NCBI GenBank assembly: GCA_010279815.1
Contig: QEOQ01000522.1
Coordinates: forward strand, 322,742 to 386,741
Length of the DNA: 64,000 bases
From: Brachionus plicatilis
Lineage: Eukaryota; Rotifera; Eurotatoria; Ploima; Brachionidae
Direction of reading: 5' to 3'
Shown here piece after piece: positions 10,502-21,750 of the stretch. The position numbers and the translations under genes are program-made. How positions within the stretch are numbered: position 1 is the stretch's first letter; the number at the start of each line of letters is the position of its first letter. Under the pieces are notes generated by a model. The model did not search any database, was not told where the DNA came from, and was given only the letters and a program-made list of their open reading frames with translations.

Positions 10502-13500
10502 CGAAAAATTGAGTTCAAAAGAAAAAAATAAAAACACTATTTGGTAGATTTTTTTTCTCTTCAATTTGATATATGACACTCGGCATAAAAATATAATCAT
10601 CATTTAAATATTTAGAATCAAATAACTTCCTTTAAAAATTGAAAAATAAAATTTAGTTCAGAAGTTTAGAAATTCGGATGATCCAAAAGATTAAACAATA
10701 ATAAGAATCTTTTTTCACACCTTTATGATTAATTCTTACATATTTTCTAATTTTGAGTAAATTGTACTCTTAAACTGCTTAATTTAAATACTCTCTAACT
10801 CCTGATGTCTTTTTAAAATAACATTACCAAATAATCTTTATTTTGCCAAAAAATTGGTAAAAAAATGCGTCTTGCCCATTAAAATGGTAGATCGTGGGTC
10901 TGCTAAAAATTTTAGATAAAAAGCTACAGTCTACATCAGCAACTAGGAAAACAATCTTTTACCATCTGTTGAATTCATATTTGAGCCCTTGGATTCATTA
11001 GCTTGTCCGCAACTTCATTTAGAAAAAAATTATGATCAGATAATGATAAAATTATGAAAATTTACATTCTGGTGAAAAATTTACTTTTTTTTTGAAAATA
11101 ATAATGGCATTTTAAATTTTTTATTTTTCACATGCTTTATACTCAGGTGTGACACATTCCCTGACCTAAAATTGTACTCGGTGGTTAAGAAAATTTGAAT
11201 ACCAGTATGATATATCAATTTGTAGAAAATTTTATCCTGATAAAAATGAGCTATTATTTGTTTTAATCGGATGATTTTTGAAGGAGTTATGTTGAGAAAA
11301 CAATAAAATATTAAGATTTATGAAAAAAGTGAACATTCAGTAAAATGATCGCTTTTAGCAAATATCTATCGACCAGAATTAGATATTTACCTGAAATTTT
11401 ACACTCATTTTAAATAGAGAATTAGCTTTTAAACAAGTGGCTAATTAATATTCGGGTTTGATTTAAAGCACTTTTTTAAGAGCTGAAATAAAAATATAAA
11501 AAATAATAAATTCGATGAAAAATATTTGAATTAAAATTAATTTGTTTATTAATGTTTTGCTTGTAAAATTCTTTATTTAATTTAATTCAAAAGCCTTGGC
11601 CGGTTGGAATGGAGACTTAGTCCAAAAGTGATTATCATCAATGTTTGTCAAAGCAAGAATTAACTGACTTAAGAACAGCAAGATTAATTTACATCAAGTC
11701 CTTTTAGATAAAGACTTTTAATATTTTGAAAACTATCATGTCCTGTAAAGTTAAAAATTAAGAAAATTTTTTCAAAAATCCAAAAACACTTGATGTAGAT
11801 TATACGATGAGAGATTTATTTATTAATCAAAAAGGTTGTTTTATAAAAATTAGGTCGAAAAAATTTAAATAATCAAGAGAACAAAATCTATGATAAATTT
11901 GTTGCTTCACACCAGATTTTTTTAATTCTTCGATGTGTATTTTTTTTTAGGATAACATGAAATACTAAATTAAATAATAGTATAAAAAATATTAATCTTT
12001 AAAAAAACCCATCTTTTAAGGGTATTAAATTGTAAGTATTTTGATTAATTTTTTAGTCATATTAAATATTATGTACAAAAGTTAGGGAATAAGTAAACAA
12101 ACTAAAATTTTTATCTTTTTTGATTTATATTATAAAAAACAATAAAATCTTATCAAAGAATTAACTGAATTAAGAACAACAAGATTAGGTGGTTGCTTAA
12201 TTCAAATGTTCAAAGTGGCAAACAATTACGAAAAACTTAATAAAGGAATCAACTACAGTCTAAACGTAAGTTCAGCTATACGAATATATGAATTAGGGAG
12301 AAATAGTTTTTGTCTGATTCGTGGAAAATAAAGAATTGTCTTCCAATATTTAACTTTTTTAAAAATACAGTCGTGAATGGATGGAACTAACTACTGGAAT
12401 AGTTATATTTAGATAATCTGTAAGCTGAATTTTAAGAAGCTGATACTTTTACTACTTTATTTCAAAATGTCCGGCATTATTAGCCGTCTGCAACTTAGAT
12501 AAATAGACGTTATAATTATTTAGGAGCAGAATTTAATAATTACGTGTGTGTTTAATTTTGAAAAAGAAAACAAAAAAATGTACCTAGAAAATGAAACTAG
12601 TTTTTTATAAAAGAGTTTTTTGTTATTTTTAATGTATTAAAAGTTTCTGATTAGAAGCTTTCTTCGTTTGGCGTAGTTAATTTCTAGACAAATAATAAGA
12701 AAATTTGTTTTATTTTCTTTCTTCACCTGACGTTTGATTTAAAATTCTAGAAATATCAAAATGTTTTTTGTTCAAATAGATTTTCATATTTTAAATTGCG
12801 TTTAAGTTTAAATGTAAAAATAAAATAAAATTTGGAAAATATTTAAGTTCAAGTTCACAAACAATTTTCATTTTCTTCGTATTTAATAACAAAAGTTTCT
12901 TGTTAAGTAAATTATAATAAAGGTGTAATAGAATAAATATTCTAGAATTCAAATTTGAATTTTTTTTTTCATTTAAAAAATCTGGGCAAAGTAAAATATT
13001 TTAGTAAAATTAATAATTAAATTACAAGCAATTAATATTGGGAAAACGAAAACAATTAAAATTACTGTTGAATTATTTTATTTATTTTAGCGTCAAGTTT
13101 AGAAAAAGAAAACTTTTTTATTTACTCTATAGTATTTAGTTGAAAATTATATTTTTTATGTGAAATTTTTAAGTTATAATTTTATGCTTAATTGACTTTG
13201 GTCACAAATGAATTCAAAATTATTTTCACTAGCTTCTACAAAATTTAGAATTTTCTACAAATTTCGAAAAATAAAATTTAAATTTATTGAGCTAGATATT
13301 GAGATTTTTTTACGTCTGCGAGTTAAAGGCAATTCTCAAAATAAGATTTAAAAATGAGAAAAATTTTTTAAACAAAATTAAATGATTTAAAAATTTTTTG
13401 TGAACATCAATCAACAGAGAGATCAAGTAAATAAAATTTTTGACTTTTTTCCTAATTTTATTTGTAAAGATATTTCAAACATATAAAATTGATTTATCAA

Positions 13501-13845
13501 ATTCTCAATGTTAAATTTTCTCTTATCAATTAAAAACATTTAAATTTAAGTCGTTTTTTAAACGAAGTTTTAAAGAAATAAACTCATTGAATAAAGAGAA
13601 TGCATAAAAAACTATTTTTTTTTTTATAAGACTTTTTTTGTCTTTTTTACCTCGATATTGGGAAATTCAAATACAAATTTAACAAAAATAATTTCTTTTC
13701 GATAAATTAAAATGAAAGAGAGTAAAGTTTAATTTAAAAAAATCCTGCTACATAGTGGATTGTCTTTATTTTATTAGAATAGCAAATGAACCTAATGAAA
13801 TTTCAATTCAGATTATTTTTTATTTTGAAAAATTCTTAGACGACA
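10502..13845. other. AT-rich gene-free stretch
   Basis: No convincing gene, tRNA or bounded repeat was seen. A segment around 11190-11300 (CAATTTGTAGAAAATTTTAT...) resembles one near 39238-39260, suggesting an old dispersed repeat, but boundaries cannot be set. Confidence 0.5.
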
Positions 13846-13849
13846 GTAG

Positions 13850-15066
13850 CTAATACAGCTTCAAATACCTATAGAACCACTTCCTTGCTTTGTTAGTTTA
13901 ATAATGCAATCTTCATTATACTTCTCTGATGGCATTCTTCTTATCTGAATTCGATTTTTTCTATTGTCTACTTCAATGTTCATTTGGCCACTGATAATTA
14001 TTTGTCTCCATTTAGTCTTATCCGTGATTTTACATTGAGACAGAAATTTTTTTTAGCTCTTATTGAGATTTTGTTAATCTTGGTTTTCGAACCGCATACT
14101 TTCATTCAAGTTTTCTTTCTAATAATCCTCGTCTAACCAGAGAATCTGATGCTTTTCTGCCATTACAAAGCTAAAATATGTGAAGTCCGTTTAATAATAG
14201 ATAGTAGAAATCGTAGTAGAAATCTTAGGTCTTCAAGATCTTGGACAATCGTCGCATGAATTTGTTAGATTATATCGATCAATAATAATCTAAATGCATC
14301 ATTTGGACGGTATTTTATGAATTTTCCCCCCGTAAAAATTCCCCCGTAAAATTTTCCCCTTTTTTTTCTCCCCTTTTTTTATTTTCCCCTTTACTGAAAT
14401 TCCCCTTTTTAAAAATTTAATTCTATGAACAATAATATTTTTTTAAATCTTCTTTAGACAAAATTTTACTGGTCACAATATTTAATTTGATTTTTGAAAA
14501 AACAAACAAAAAATAAATTATTTGATTATATTCTTAAATTTTTAAAATGTCAAGTTAAATTTGTGAACAAAAAATTTCTAATTTCAAATTTTAATTTTAA
14601 AATAAATATAAATTATAAAAAATGAAATTATCGAATTTACTTAAATTTTTACGAGTAAATATTAATTAATTGAATTAGCACAAAGGTGTTTATCAGGAAG
14701 CTTAATTATTGAAGATAAATATGTCGCTTTTTTAAGCTTTTTTTTTAGCGTAATCGTAAAACTATAAAGTGTTTTTTAATTAGATCATTTTATTATCTTT
14801 CGTTTTTTTCAATTTAATTATTTAAAAATGTTTAAAAATGATAAATTATTTGATTAATTATAAAAGGAGAATTTTTTTAGGGGAAATTAATTAAGAGGGA
14901 AAATTAATAAGGGGGAAAATCTTTAATGGGGAAATTTTAAATGGGGGAATTTTAAAAGGGGAATATCCATGTAGAATCGATTTGGACCTGTTTAGATCAT
15001 TGCCTATTTCGGCATATGATTTTCCATTTTGCCGAAGAAAAACAGCCTTTATTCTGTCCTCTTTAC
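13850..15066 (-). pseudogene. Tc1/mariner-like transposase relic, split by a later insertion
   Basis: On the minus strand, 15058-14976 encodes an N-terminal helix-turn-helix like Tc1 transposases (RIKAVFLRQNGKSYAEIGND, then LNRSKSI). After an insertion at 14317-14970 the similarity resumes. 14170-13855 shows ILWLDEDY (the DE-x box region), then TKWRQ, RIQIRRMPSEKYNED and GSGSIGI followed by a stop where Tc1 proteins carry a WGC-type box. Several stops and frame changes make it nonfunctional. The ORF is too decayed to delimit terminal repeats. Family assignment rests on these short blocks and on their correct order and spacing. Confidence 0.7.
14317..14970. mobile_element. C-run/G-run foldback element, copy A (654 bp)
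   Basis: The left end carries runs of CCCC separated by T/A tracts (14326-14408), and the right end carries matching GGGG runs (14879-14962). The outer tips, ATGAATTTTCCCC and the complement of GGGGAATATCCAT, are near-identical inverted repeats. It interrupts the Tc1-like transposase relic, so it is the younger insertion. The interior is AT-rich with no ORF. A diverged, right-truncated copy lies at 28745-29295 and shares both the C-run end and the interior (for example TTAATTGAATTAGCACAAAG). Confidence 0.8.
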
Positions 15067-15076
15067 TACCTCTTTA

Positions 15077-15759
15077 CGCCTGAAAATAGTACGGTTTCAA
15101 AAGTACGGTCTGAAAATAGTTCGGTGTATTTTAGTACGGTTCTGAATAAAAGCTAATCAAATTCTTTAGAAGATTTTATTTTAATTATAAATGATAATTT
15201 TTAATTATTTTAAGAAAAATACATATTTGATATACAATTAAAAAAAATGATAAATTAAACACAAAAAATACAAAGGAAAAAAGTTGTAATTTTCGCTCTT
15301 CATTAGTATTAAATGACTTGAAAGCACCTAGATGATGAGTTTTTACATACATATTATGATTATAGCGCATAAAATCTTGATCATAAGTACACTTGGCTGG
15401 ATCACGCTTTAAAGATAACTTAAAGCACACGCCAATGCAAATAAGCCACAGTCATTGCCACCTTTTTGAAATATCATTTCGACCATATAAACAAAATGTA
15501 GCTCTTGATTTGGGTACAAAAATTGCATAATACGCTTTGGTCTTAGCCAAAGTGATAATTAGAAGCCTGCAAGATTATTGATCATTTATTAAGCTAATAA
15601 TTTTTTTATTATTGTGTCAGATTTTTAAATAATTTTTTATTAATTATCATACAATTATCATATTTGACCGTACTTTTGTAAACAATTTTTTTATCAAACC
15701 GTACTAAAATACAAACCGAACTATTTTCAAACCGTACTTTTGAAACCGTACTATTTTCA
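15077..15759. mobile_element. TIR element (GCCTGAAAATAGTACGG ends) carrying a Ulp1-like fragment
   Basis: About 65 bp at each end are inverted copies. The left starts CGCCTGAAAATAGTACGGTT (15077-15142) and the right ends with its complement (15693-15759). Internally repeated (A)GTACGGT steps are visible in both arms. The interior, read on the minus strand, encodes a frameshifted Ulp1/C48-type protease fragment. No clear target duplication was identified. Confidence 0.75.
15185..15525 (-). pseudogene. Ulp1/C48-like cysteine protease fragment
   Basis: Minus strand 15525-15409 reads IFQKGGNDCGLFALACA. This is the Q-x(n)-DCG-x-F-A box of Ulp1/SENP (C48) proteases, with the oxyanion-hole Gln and nucleophile Cys both present. 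A single-base frame change near 15411 moves the continuation (KRDPAKCTYDQDFMRYNHNM) into the ORF 15430-15185. In orphan C48 proteins of animals this box is similarly followed by a [F/Y]DQ-x-x-MR stretch. The upstream catalytic His and Asp are not seen, so only the C-terminal part is preserved. It sits inside a TIR-bounded element, suggesting that the protease was carried by a DNA transposon. It is not functional as it stands. Confidence 0.6.
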
Positions 15760-15799
15760 GGCGTACTATTCTAAGACCTTACTTTTATACAAAATACCG

Positions 15800-16880
15800 T
15801 TTGAATTGATATTTTGGTTACAAAAGCGATTAGATTTGTTCCATTGTTTCATTGTTTCATTTTAAAATTATTTTTAACAAAACATTTTTAAGAGGGATTG
15901 CGCTTGTCGCAAAGAAAAAAGAAAAATAATTTTAGCCGTTTTTGCTTTTTCACAATTAAAATAATAAATAAATGGATTGTCATTCTAGTCCATTTTTTTT
16001 TCATTCTGATCTAATTGAATACAGAATTTAGCCGAAAAAAAGGGACTGTCTTTCTTTGTTTGCTCTTGCGTTCAAAGACAGACCCTGAAAAAAACACCCA
16101 AACCATCAATGGTTAATGACTGAGTTTTACGATAATAATTGTAAGGTTAATGCATACAAAATGATCACAAAATATTTTACTTAAATAAGTTGTTGGCTTG
16201 GCTTGAGTCCAATAAACAAGATTCATAGCTATTGAATCAATTTTGTTGCATTTGAAAGCAGAATTAGAAACAAAATTAAAATACAAATTATTCTTTTCGT
16301 TCAGGATGAGTAAATTCGCGCACAATACATAAAAAGAAGTTTAAGAAAAATAACTTGACAGCATGAAAATACTAACGAATAAAAATTATTAATAACATTT
16401 AAAATTTATTATTAATAAATAAAAATAAATCAAATTTTTTTTTAACTTACTTCGTTTTAAAAGTACAATTTTTTTTAATAAATTATTTTTTTCTAAAAAA
16501 ATCAATTTAAAGTTTAAAATAATTACAAAATTGAAAAATATTTAGTGAGTCTGTGCCAAAATAGCACATTTAATACAAAAGAGGGAACGTTTATATTATA
16601 GAAAAAATTTGACAGAAAATACATTGAATTGAAAATTAAAAAAAAAAATCTGTCTATTATACCACAAATTGCTTTTACACAATACATTTTTTTCATTAGT
16701 GAAAGATTTAACGTTTTTTTTATTTTCAAAATTTTGTATATGTAATAGAAAATCTTGATAATTATTTATTCTAAAAGTACCTAGCAACCTCAAACTTTAA
16801 TAAATCTGGCTGAAAATGCTTTCAACGAAAAGTTGAATATTTTTTCTACCATAATCTTTTTTCTGATTAAATAATAAAGA
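15800..16880. other. AT-rich intergenic DNA, no gene seen
   Basis: Only short AT-rich ORFs are present. A loose inverted pair flanks a stretch near 16045-16085 (GACTGTCTTTC and GAAAGAC-like), too weak to annotate separately. Confidence 0.45.
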
Positions 16881-16889
16881 GAATAATTA

Positions 16890-17662
16890 TTCGGCTGTCT
16901 CTAATACACGGACCCGGAACCCAATAAGATTTTTTGTTACAAAAATACGGACTCCGAATTTTTTCAATCAGACTAAAATATGGACTCCATGTCAATTTTT
17001 TTTCTAGAAAAACGAAACAAGTGAGTGTGTAAATGGTGTGAATTTCCAAAATCTTAAAAAAAAAATATATGTTTTATCTTTAGTATTGTACTCAAAAGAT
17101 TTATTTGATTGATTTGAATTTTTCAAATTTAATTTACGAAAAAGATCTAATTTAACCTATAATTTTACCTAAACTTTTACATTTACATTTACTAAAAATT
17201 AGAAAAAAATTTAAACTTGGCGAAAGGAGTTTAATTACTCGGAGCCTTATTTTAATATAAATAAACTATTAACAACAACAACAACTAATAGTTACTTTTG
17301 AAAATATTCCTAACCGAATTTCGCATATTTATTTTATATTTTTTAAAAATTGTTTCTCTTCAGAAGCTTTTGAAATTATTAATTTAAATTTAGAAGACTG
17401 TAAGTTTAAAAAAAAAGATAAGAATTGAAAATTATAAAATTTTGTTATAGTTGTGTTTTTTTCGTCCATTTAATCTATTTTTAATAATGATTATATGATT
17501 AGAAATAAATTTCCATACATTTTATTCGTATTTTTATATAAAGATTTTTTGGTATATAATTTTTTTTTGAGACCGGGTCCGAACTTTAAGAGATTTTTTT
17601 GGGGCCCAGTCCATGATTTAGGCTCGAAAAGTTCGCGTCCGTGTATCAGTGACAACCTAAGT
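16890..17662. repeat. Inverted-repeat element with ACACGGAC ends
   Basis: The left end reads CTAATACACGGACCCGGAA (16900-16919). The right end is its diverged complement, GTCCGTGTATCAG (17637-17649), and there are further matched GGACTCCG/GGGTCCGAA pieces. The interior is AT-rich and holds no coherent ORF. It looks like a ~0.77-kb nonautonomous DNA element; target duplication not determined. Confidence 0.55.
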
Positions 17663-17844
17663 ATTCGCAAAGCTATCAAATTGTTTATCATTTTGAACTT
17701 GCCATTTTGAAACTTGGCTTGTATTTATAAAGCTTTTAAACCAAATTTAATTTGGTGTATGTTTTTGTATATCAATTAATAATAAATTAGACATAGCTTT
17801 GGTCTGTTGAAATAGACGCTTAGCCATTCTTTTCAGTCACAATT

Positions 17845-18258
17845 AGTGTTGGATACGGTCAAGACAGACCGGTCCATTACACGGACGGTTTTTTGCGGTC
17901 ATTTGGCCGGTCAGCCAGGCGGCCTAATTTTTGGACCGCCAAAATAAACGGCCTAAAATAAACAGACGGTCAAAAAATACGGCCAAATTTTTGGCGGTTA
18001 GCCACTTAAATTGATATTTTTTTCGAAAAAATGTTTTTAATTTTTAAAAAATAACTTATTAAAATGATAAAAAAAGTAGAAAAAAATTTTTGTAATTAAT
18101 TTAAAAAGTTATTTTAAATTTTTTTTATTTTATTTTTCAAAATTTTACAAAAAATTTAGTGACCACCCACCTAAAAATTAGACCGCCTAGCTGACCGGCC
18201 AAATGACCGCTCGTTTAAAGGTTGTCCGGCTACTGCGGACACGGTCACGGTTTCTGAA
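17845..18258. repeat. Inverted-repeat MITE rich in GGCC/GGTC modules
   Basis: TGCGGTCATTTGGCCGGTCA (17894-17913) is matched in inverse by GACCGGCCAAATGACCGC (18192-18209). The outer parts carry further ACGGTC repeats (17854 and 18239-18250). The GC-rich arms stand out in AT-rich DNA. It is about 410 bp with no ORF. Confidence 0.7.
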
Positions 18259-19777
18259 AAGAAATTTAAGAAATTTTTTTACAAATTTCTGAATGTAGAC
18301 TGGTGATTAATTTATAAATATATATTTTTTTGAGCTTTTAAGCATTAAAAAGAGAAGCTTTTTAGTATTTTTTTTTGAAATAAATCATTATTTAAAAATT
18401 CGTTTTTTTTTCAACTGAATCTTAATAAAAAACTAAGCTCAATATTAAAAAAGTGTCTGGAACAATTTTTTAAAAATTTAATTCTCTACAAAATGATGTA
18501 TTTATCAAACCATCTGATAATTCGGTTCAGAAGTTATAACGCTTTAAACTTAAGATAAAGAAAAAAAATTTTTTTAATGATATATCGTGAAAAACACAAC
18601 ACAGACGCTTGAAATGTTGTGGATATTCTTAATGAGCTTCCTCGATTACCCAGAAAAGGTTAAAATTATTTTTTGGAAGTTTCGTTGTCCAAAATATCGA
18701 AATTGTCTAAAATATGTGTAAAATTAAAAGAAAGTAAAAATTAGAAGGTCAATGTGAAATATTTAGGAAACAAACTCGAAATAAAGTTGACACTAAACAA
18801 TGGTATCTTTTCTTATTATTTAAAAAATAAAAATGTTAAAAAAGTTTGTCAATTATCAACATTTTAAAAAAGAGTTTAGCGCCTTCTTTAACATCATTTG
18901 TCTTTTTTCTTTTTCTTTTAGTTTTTAACTTATCTAATTAATTGTAAGATTTTATCTTTAAAATTAATTTTTTATCTAATTTTTTAATTTTATTTTAATT
19001 AAAATTCTGAAGTGACTTTATTTCAACACAGATACACAAATAATAATGTCTCTATAAATTTCTTTTTCTATATATCTCTTTTTAATTTTCTTTTATTTTC
19101 TTTTAACTTTTAACTTTATTTTGATTTTTTTAATGAGATTTAGATTGGGCATTAAAAAAAATCATATGTTAAAATATATAAATAGCTTCTCTTAATAAAA
19201 AAAATATTAGCTTAAATCAAAAATATATAAAATTAAAATATAGAAGTTCTTTGATAAAAAAATTGACTTAAAATTAACCTCTGTCTTAATAGTTGATGAA
19301 ATAAAAAAGCTTTGTAGTTTAGGGTTAAACTCAAATAAAATTATTTTATATCACAACATGGTTTAATAAATTAAAAAGAAGATTTTCTCTACTTAATCTA
19401 AATAAACTCTAACTAAAACTAAAATTCAACATTAATATAAAAAGAGAGAGAGACAGGCCTGGGGCACATGGAGTGTTACAGTAGCTTATTTAAATATTGT
19501 AATTTTTTTATTTTATTTGAATTTTTAATAAACAAGATTAATATTAATTGGAAAAATCGATCACGGAAAATTATTGTGCAAAAATTAATTGATTTAAAAT
19601 TAAAAGAAAACAGTTAAAAATTTATTTTTTCTTAGCATTACTACCTTTTCTTTCATTTTAGAATATTTCAGCATTCAGAAGTTTAATTTTTTTTTAATTT
19701 AAAGATTAGATTCTTAAAGACTGTGAGTATTTAAATTTTTTATTAATTGTTTGGCAAGCTTAAAAGTTTAAAAGGCT
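18259..19777. other. AT-rich gene-free stretch
   Basis: No gene was supported. A short GA tract lies at 19440-19453. Confidence 0.45.
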
Positions 19778-19785
19778 ATTTTGAC

Positions 19786-20381
19786 GGGTCTAGTGGAAAA
19801 TGTGAACAATTGTTCACAAAAAAATGTGACCATGAGTATCAAGTTCACATAATCTCTGGTCACATATTTAGTGACCAAAATAGATAAATAAAAAAATTTT
19901 TCGAGTCCAGTTTTTATTTTTTGTGAACATTAATTTTAGAATAAAAGTTTAATTTTAAATGCAAATAAAAAAAAAAGATAAATTCCGATTCCTTTTTTGA
20001 TTAGTTTTTATGTTTTTTTGCCATATGCAACTTTACACCCTTGATGTTTTTCATTAATTCTCCACATAAATCACACGGTACAGGGTTTGCATGTTTGCTG
20101 AGTGCTGTTTTTACTACATTCAAAGTTTCTTGAGAAGTAGTAATTTCAGTCATTGCTTTTTCACGATAATGTATTAAGAGATTTTCACGATAATCTCTTA
20201 ATTCCTTATCTATTGTAATTAAATTCTCACTAAAATTTGGTAAACATTTTTTTTTATGTGACCAGCTTATGGTCACCAAATATGTGACCAGAAATTATGT
20301 GAACAAAGCGTTCACATCTTGGACTTGATACTCATGGTCACATTTTTTTGTGAACAATTGTTCACATTTTCCACTAGACCC
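19786..20381. mobile_element. 596-bp TIR element (GGGTCTAGTGG ends, 8-bp TSD) with zinc-finger ORF
   Basis: The ends are perfect inverted repeats over ~57 bp (GGGTCTAGTGGAAAATGTGA... and its complement), extending with one indel to ~95 bp. ATTTTGAC is duplicated exactly at 19778-19785 and 20382-20389. An 8-bp duplication fits hAT, P or Merlin families, but the GGG start is not the hAT consensus, so the family is left open. The arms contain repeated GTGAAC/GTGACC steps and internal palindromes such as GAACAATTGTTC. A C2H2 zinc-finger ORF occupies the minus strand of the interior. Confidence 0.95.
20001..20279 (-). CDS. C2H2 zinc-finger ORF inside the 596-bp TIR element (92 aa)
   Basis: The ORF starts with an ATG inside the terminal repeat and ends inside the element. 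It is mostly charged and helical. Its C-terminus holds one C2H2 finger with ideal spacing, C-x2-C-x12-H-x4-H (VPCDLCGELMKN then HMAKKH). Single C-terminal fingers of this type occur in transposon proteins and in host regulators. There is no catalytic domain, so it cannot be a transposase by itself; it may be the surviving DNA-binding end of one or a captured exon. The start lying within the TIR, and the frame staying open across most of the unique interior, argue that it is more than a chance ORF. Confidence 0.55.
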   Translation of the reverse strand: MVTISWSHKKKCLPNFSENLITIDKELRDYRENLLIHYREKAMTEITTSQETLNVVKTALSKHANPVPCDLCGELMKNIKGVKLHMAKKHKN

Positions 20382-20652
20382 ATTTTGACTATATGTCTTA
20401 CCTTTCCTCATATTTTTACATGATAAAAAAAATATAGAAGTAAGCTATTCAATTGGAATAAATATCTTTGATGATTATTACAAACGAATCTAAAAACAAT
20501 AAATGCTAAATAAGAATGTTATAAATTCCTTACTATAAAGTAAAACCTATGTTATTTCCCACATCGTTTTCAATAAAATGGGTTCTCTTTTTTTTTTAAA
20601 TAAAGCTATTAAATTTTTTTTATATAAATTTTTTTTTAAACATAAAAAACAT

Positions 20653-20985
20653 GGCAAGATGTTATTTGTTGTACATTTTTATATTTTTACATTTTTACAT
20701 TTTTGAGAGAAGAAAAAAAAATCTCAAAATCAAAAAATCTAAAAAAATTTTCATTCAAGAAAAGTAATAATAAATTCGCAATTACTTAAAAAGGAGTTTT
20801 AGAAAAATTTAAATGTAAAAACCAAGGATAATTTTTTGAAAATCCCTTTTAATTAATTGCGAATTTATTATCACTTTTCTTGAATGAAAATTTTTTTAGA
20901 TTTTTTGATTTTGATATTTTTTTTTCTTCTCTCAAAAATGTAGAAATGTAAAAATATAAAAATGTACAATAAATAACATTTTGCC
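20653..20985. mobile_element. Foldback MITE copy 1 (GGCAA ends, 9-bp TSD)
   Basis: 333 bp with arms of ~130 bp that are near-perfect complements (GGCAAGATGTTATTTGTTGT... and its inverse). A ~60-bp nonpalindromic core lies between them. AAAAAACAT flanks both sides (20644-20652, 20986-20994). A second copy in the opposite orientation lies at 60849-61180. Long TIRs with 8-9-bp duplications fit Mutator- or Merlin-type elements. Confidence 0.92.
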
Positions 20986-21259
20986 AAAAAACATCTGTCC
21001 TTTACTTAAAATATTATTTTCTAAAAGAATTTATATTCATGCTGCCTTGCACTTTATGTTAGAGCTGGACTGAGTCATTCTATCTCGTTGGTAATCAGGC
21101 TGGTAAGATAAATACCCAGAAGGTTTTGAATCTCGTTTTATGGAATACCCTAAGCCTTAGCGTAATTGCTATCTTGTAACTTCTTCGGTTCTTTAACTGT
21201 CCACTTTTAAATCTTTAAATTACCTCATGTACCTTATTCATTCTAACTTTTCTTTTATT

Positions 21260-21597
21260 GGTATTGTGAATTTCAGGTACAAAAATGAACGAAAATTCTT
21301 CCTTTTTTGCTAAATTAAAATTAAAGATGATAACATTTATTTTAAAAAATACTGCAACATACTTTGTTGCACCTTTTTTTATCTTGAACAATTTTTCTAA
21401 GCTTAAATCGTACAATAAATAAAACATCAATTAGATTTATATTGACTATTGATTTAATTTACTTAAAATAAAAATTTGCAACAAAGTATGTTGCATTGTA
21501 TTGCAATATTTTTTAAAATAAATTTTTTTATCTTTAATTTTAAATTGCCAAAAAAGGAAGTATTTTTATTCATTTTGCACTTGAAATTTACAATACC
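21260..21597. repeat. Foldback repeat with ~125-bp arms
   Basis: GGTATTGTGAATTTC (21260) through GCAACATACTTTGTTGCA (~21353-21370) is mirrored by TGCAACAAAGTATGTTGCA (21477) through GAAATTTACAATACC (21583-21597). The arms have diverged moderately. The two short ORFs reading along the arms are artefacts of the inverted repeat. Confidence 0.8.
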
Positions 21598-21699
21598 TCT
21601 TTATTTTTATTTTATTTTTTATCTTTATTCAAAACTTATTTTACGAAAACTTTTAATTTTATTTTACCATTTTTATTTATCTGAAGCTTTATCTTATTT

Positions 21700-21750
21700 A
21701 AAATTGTTTTTATTAAAGGCGTTCATTGAAATAAATAAATAAATAAAATT
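21700..21750 (+). repeat. LINE-like 3' tail (TTCATTG + AAATAAATAAATAAATAAA)
   Basis: TTATTAAAGGCGTTCATTG followed by a tandem AAATAAATAAATAAATAAAA tail resembles 3' ends of non-LTR elements. No coding part is attached. Confidence 0.45.

Noticed and set aside
21215..21742. Two mirror-image ORFs with similar hydrophobic proteins
   Set aside because: They read along the two arms of an inverted repeat, and the similarity is a consequence of that.
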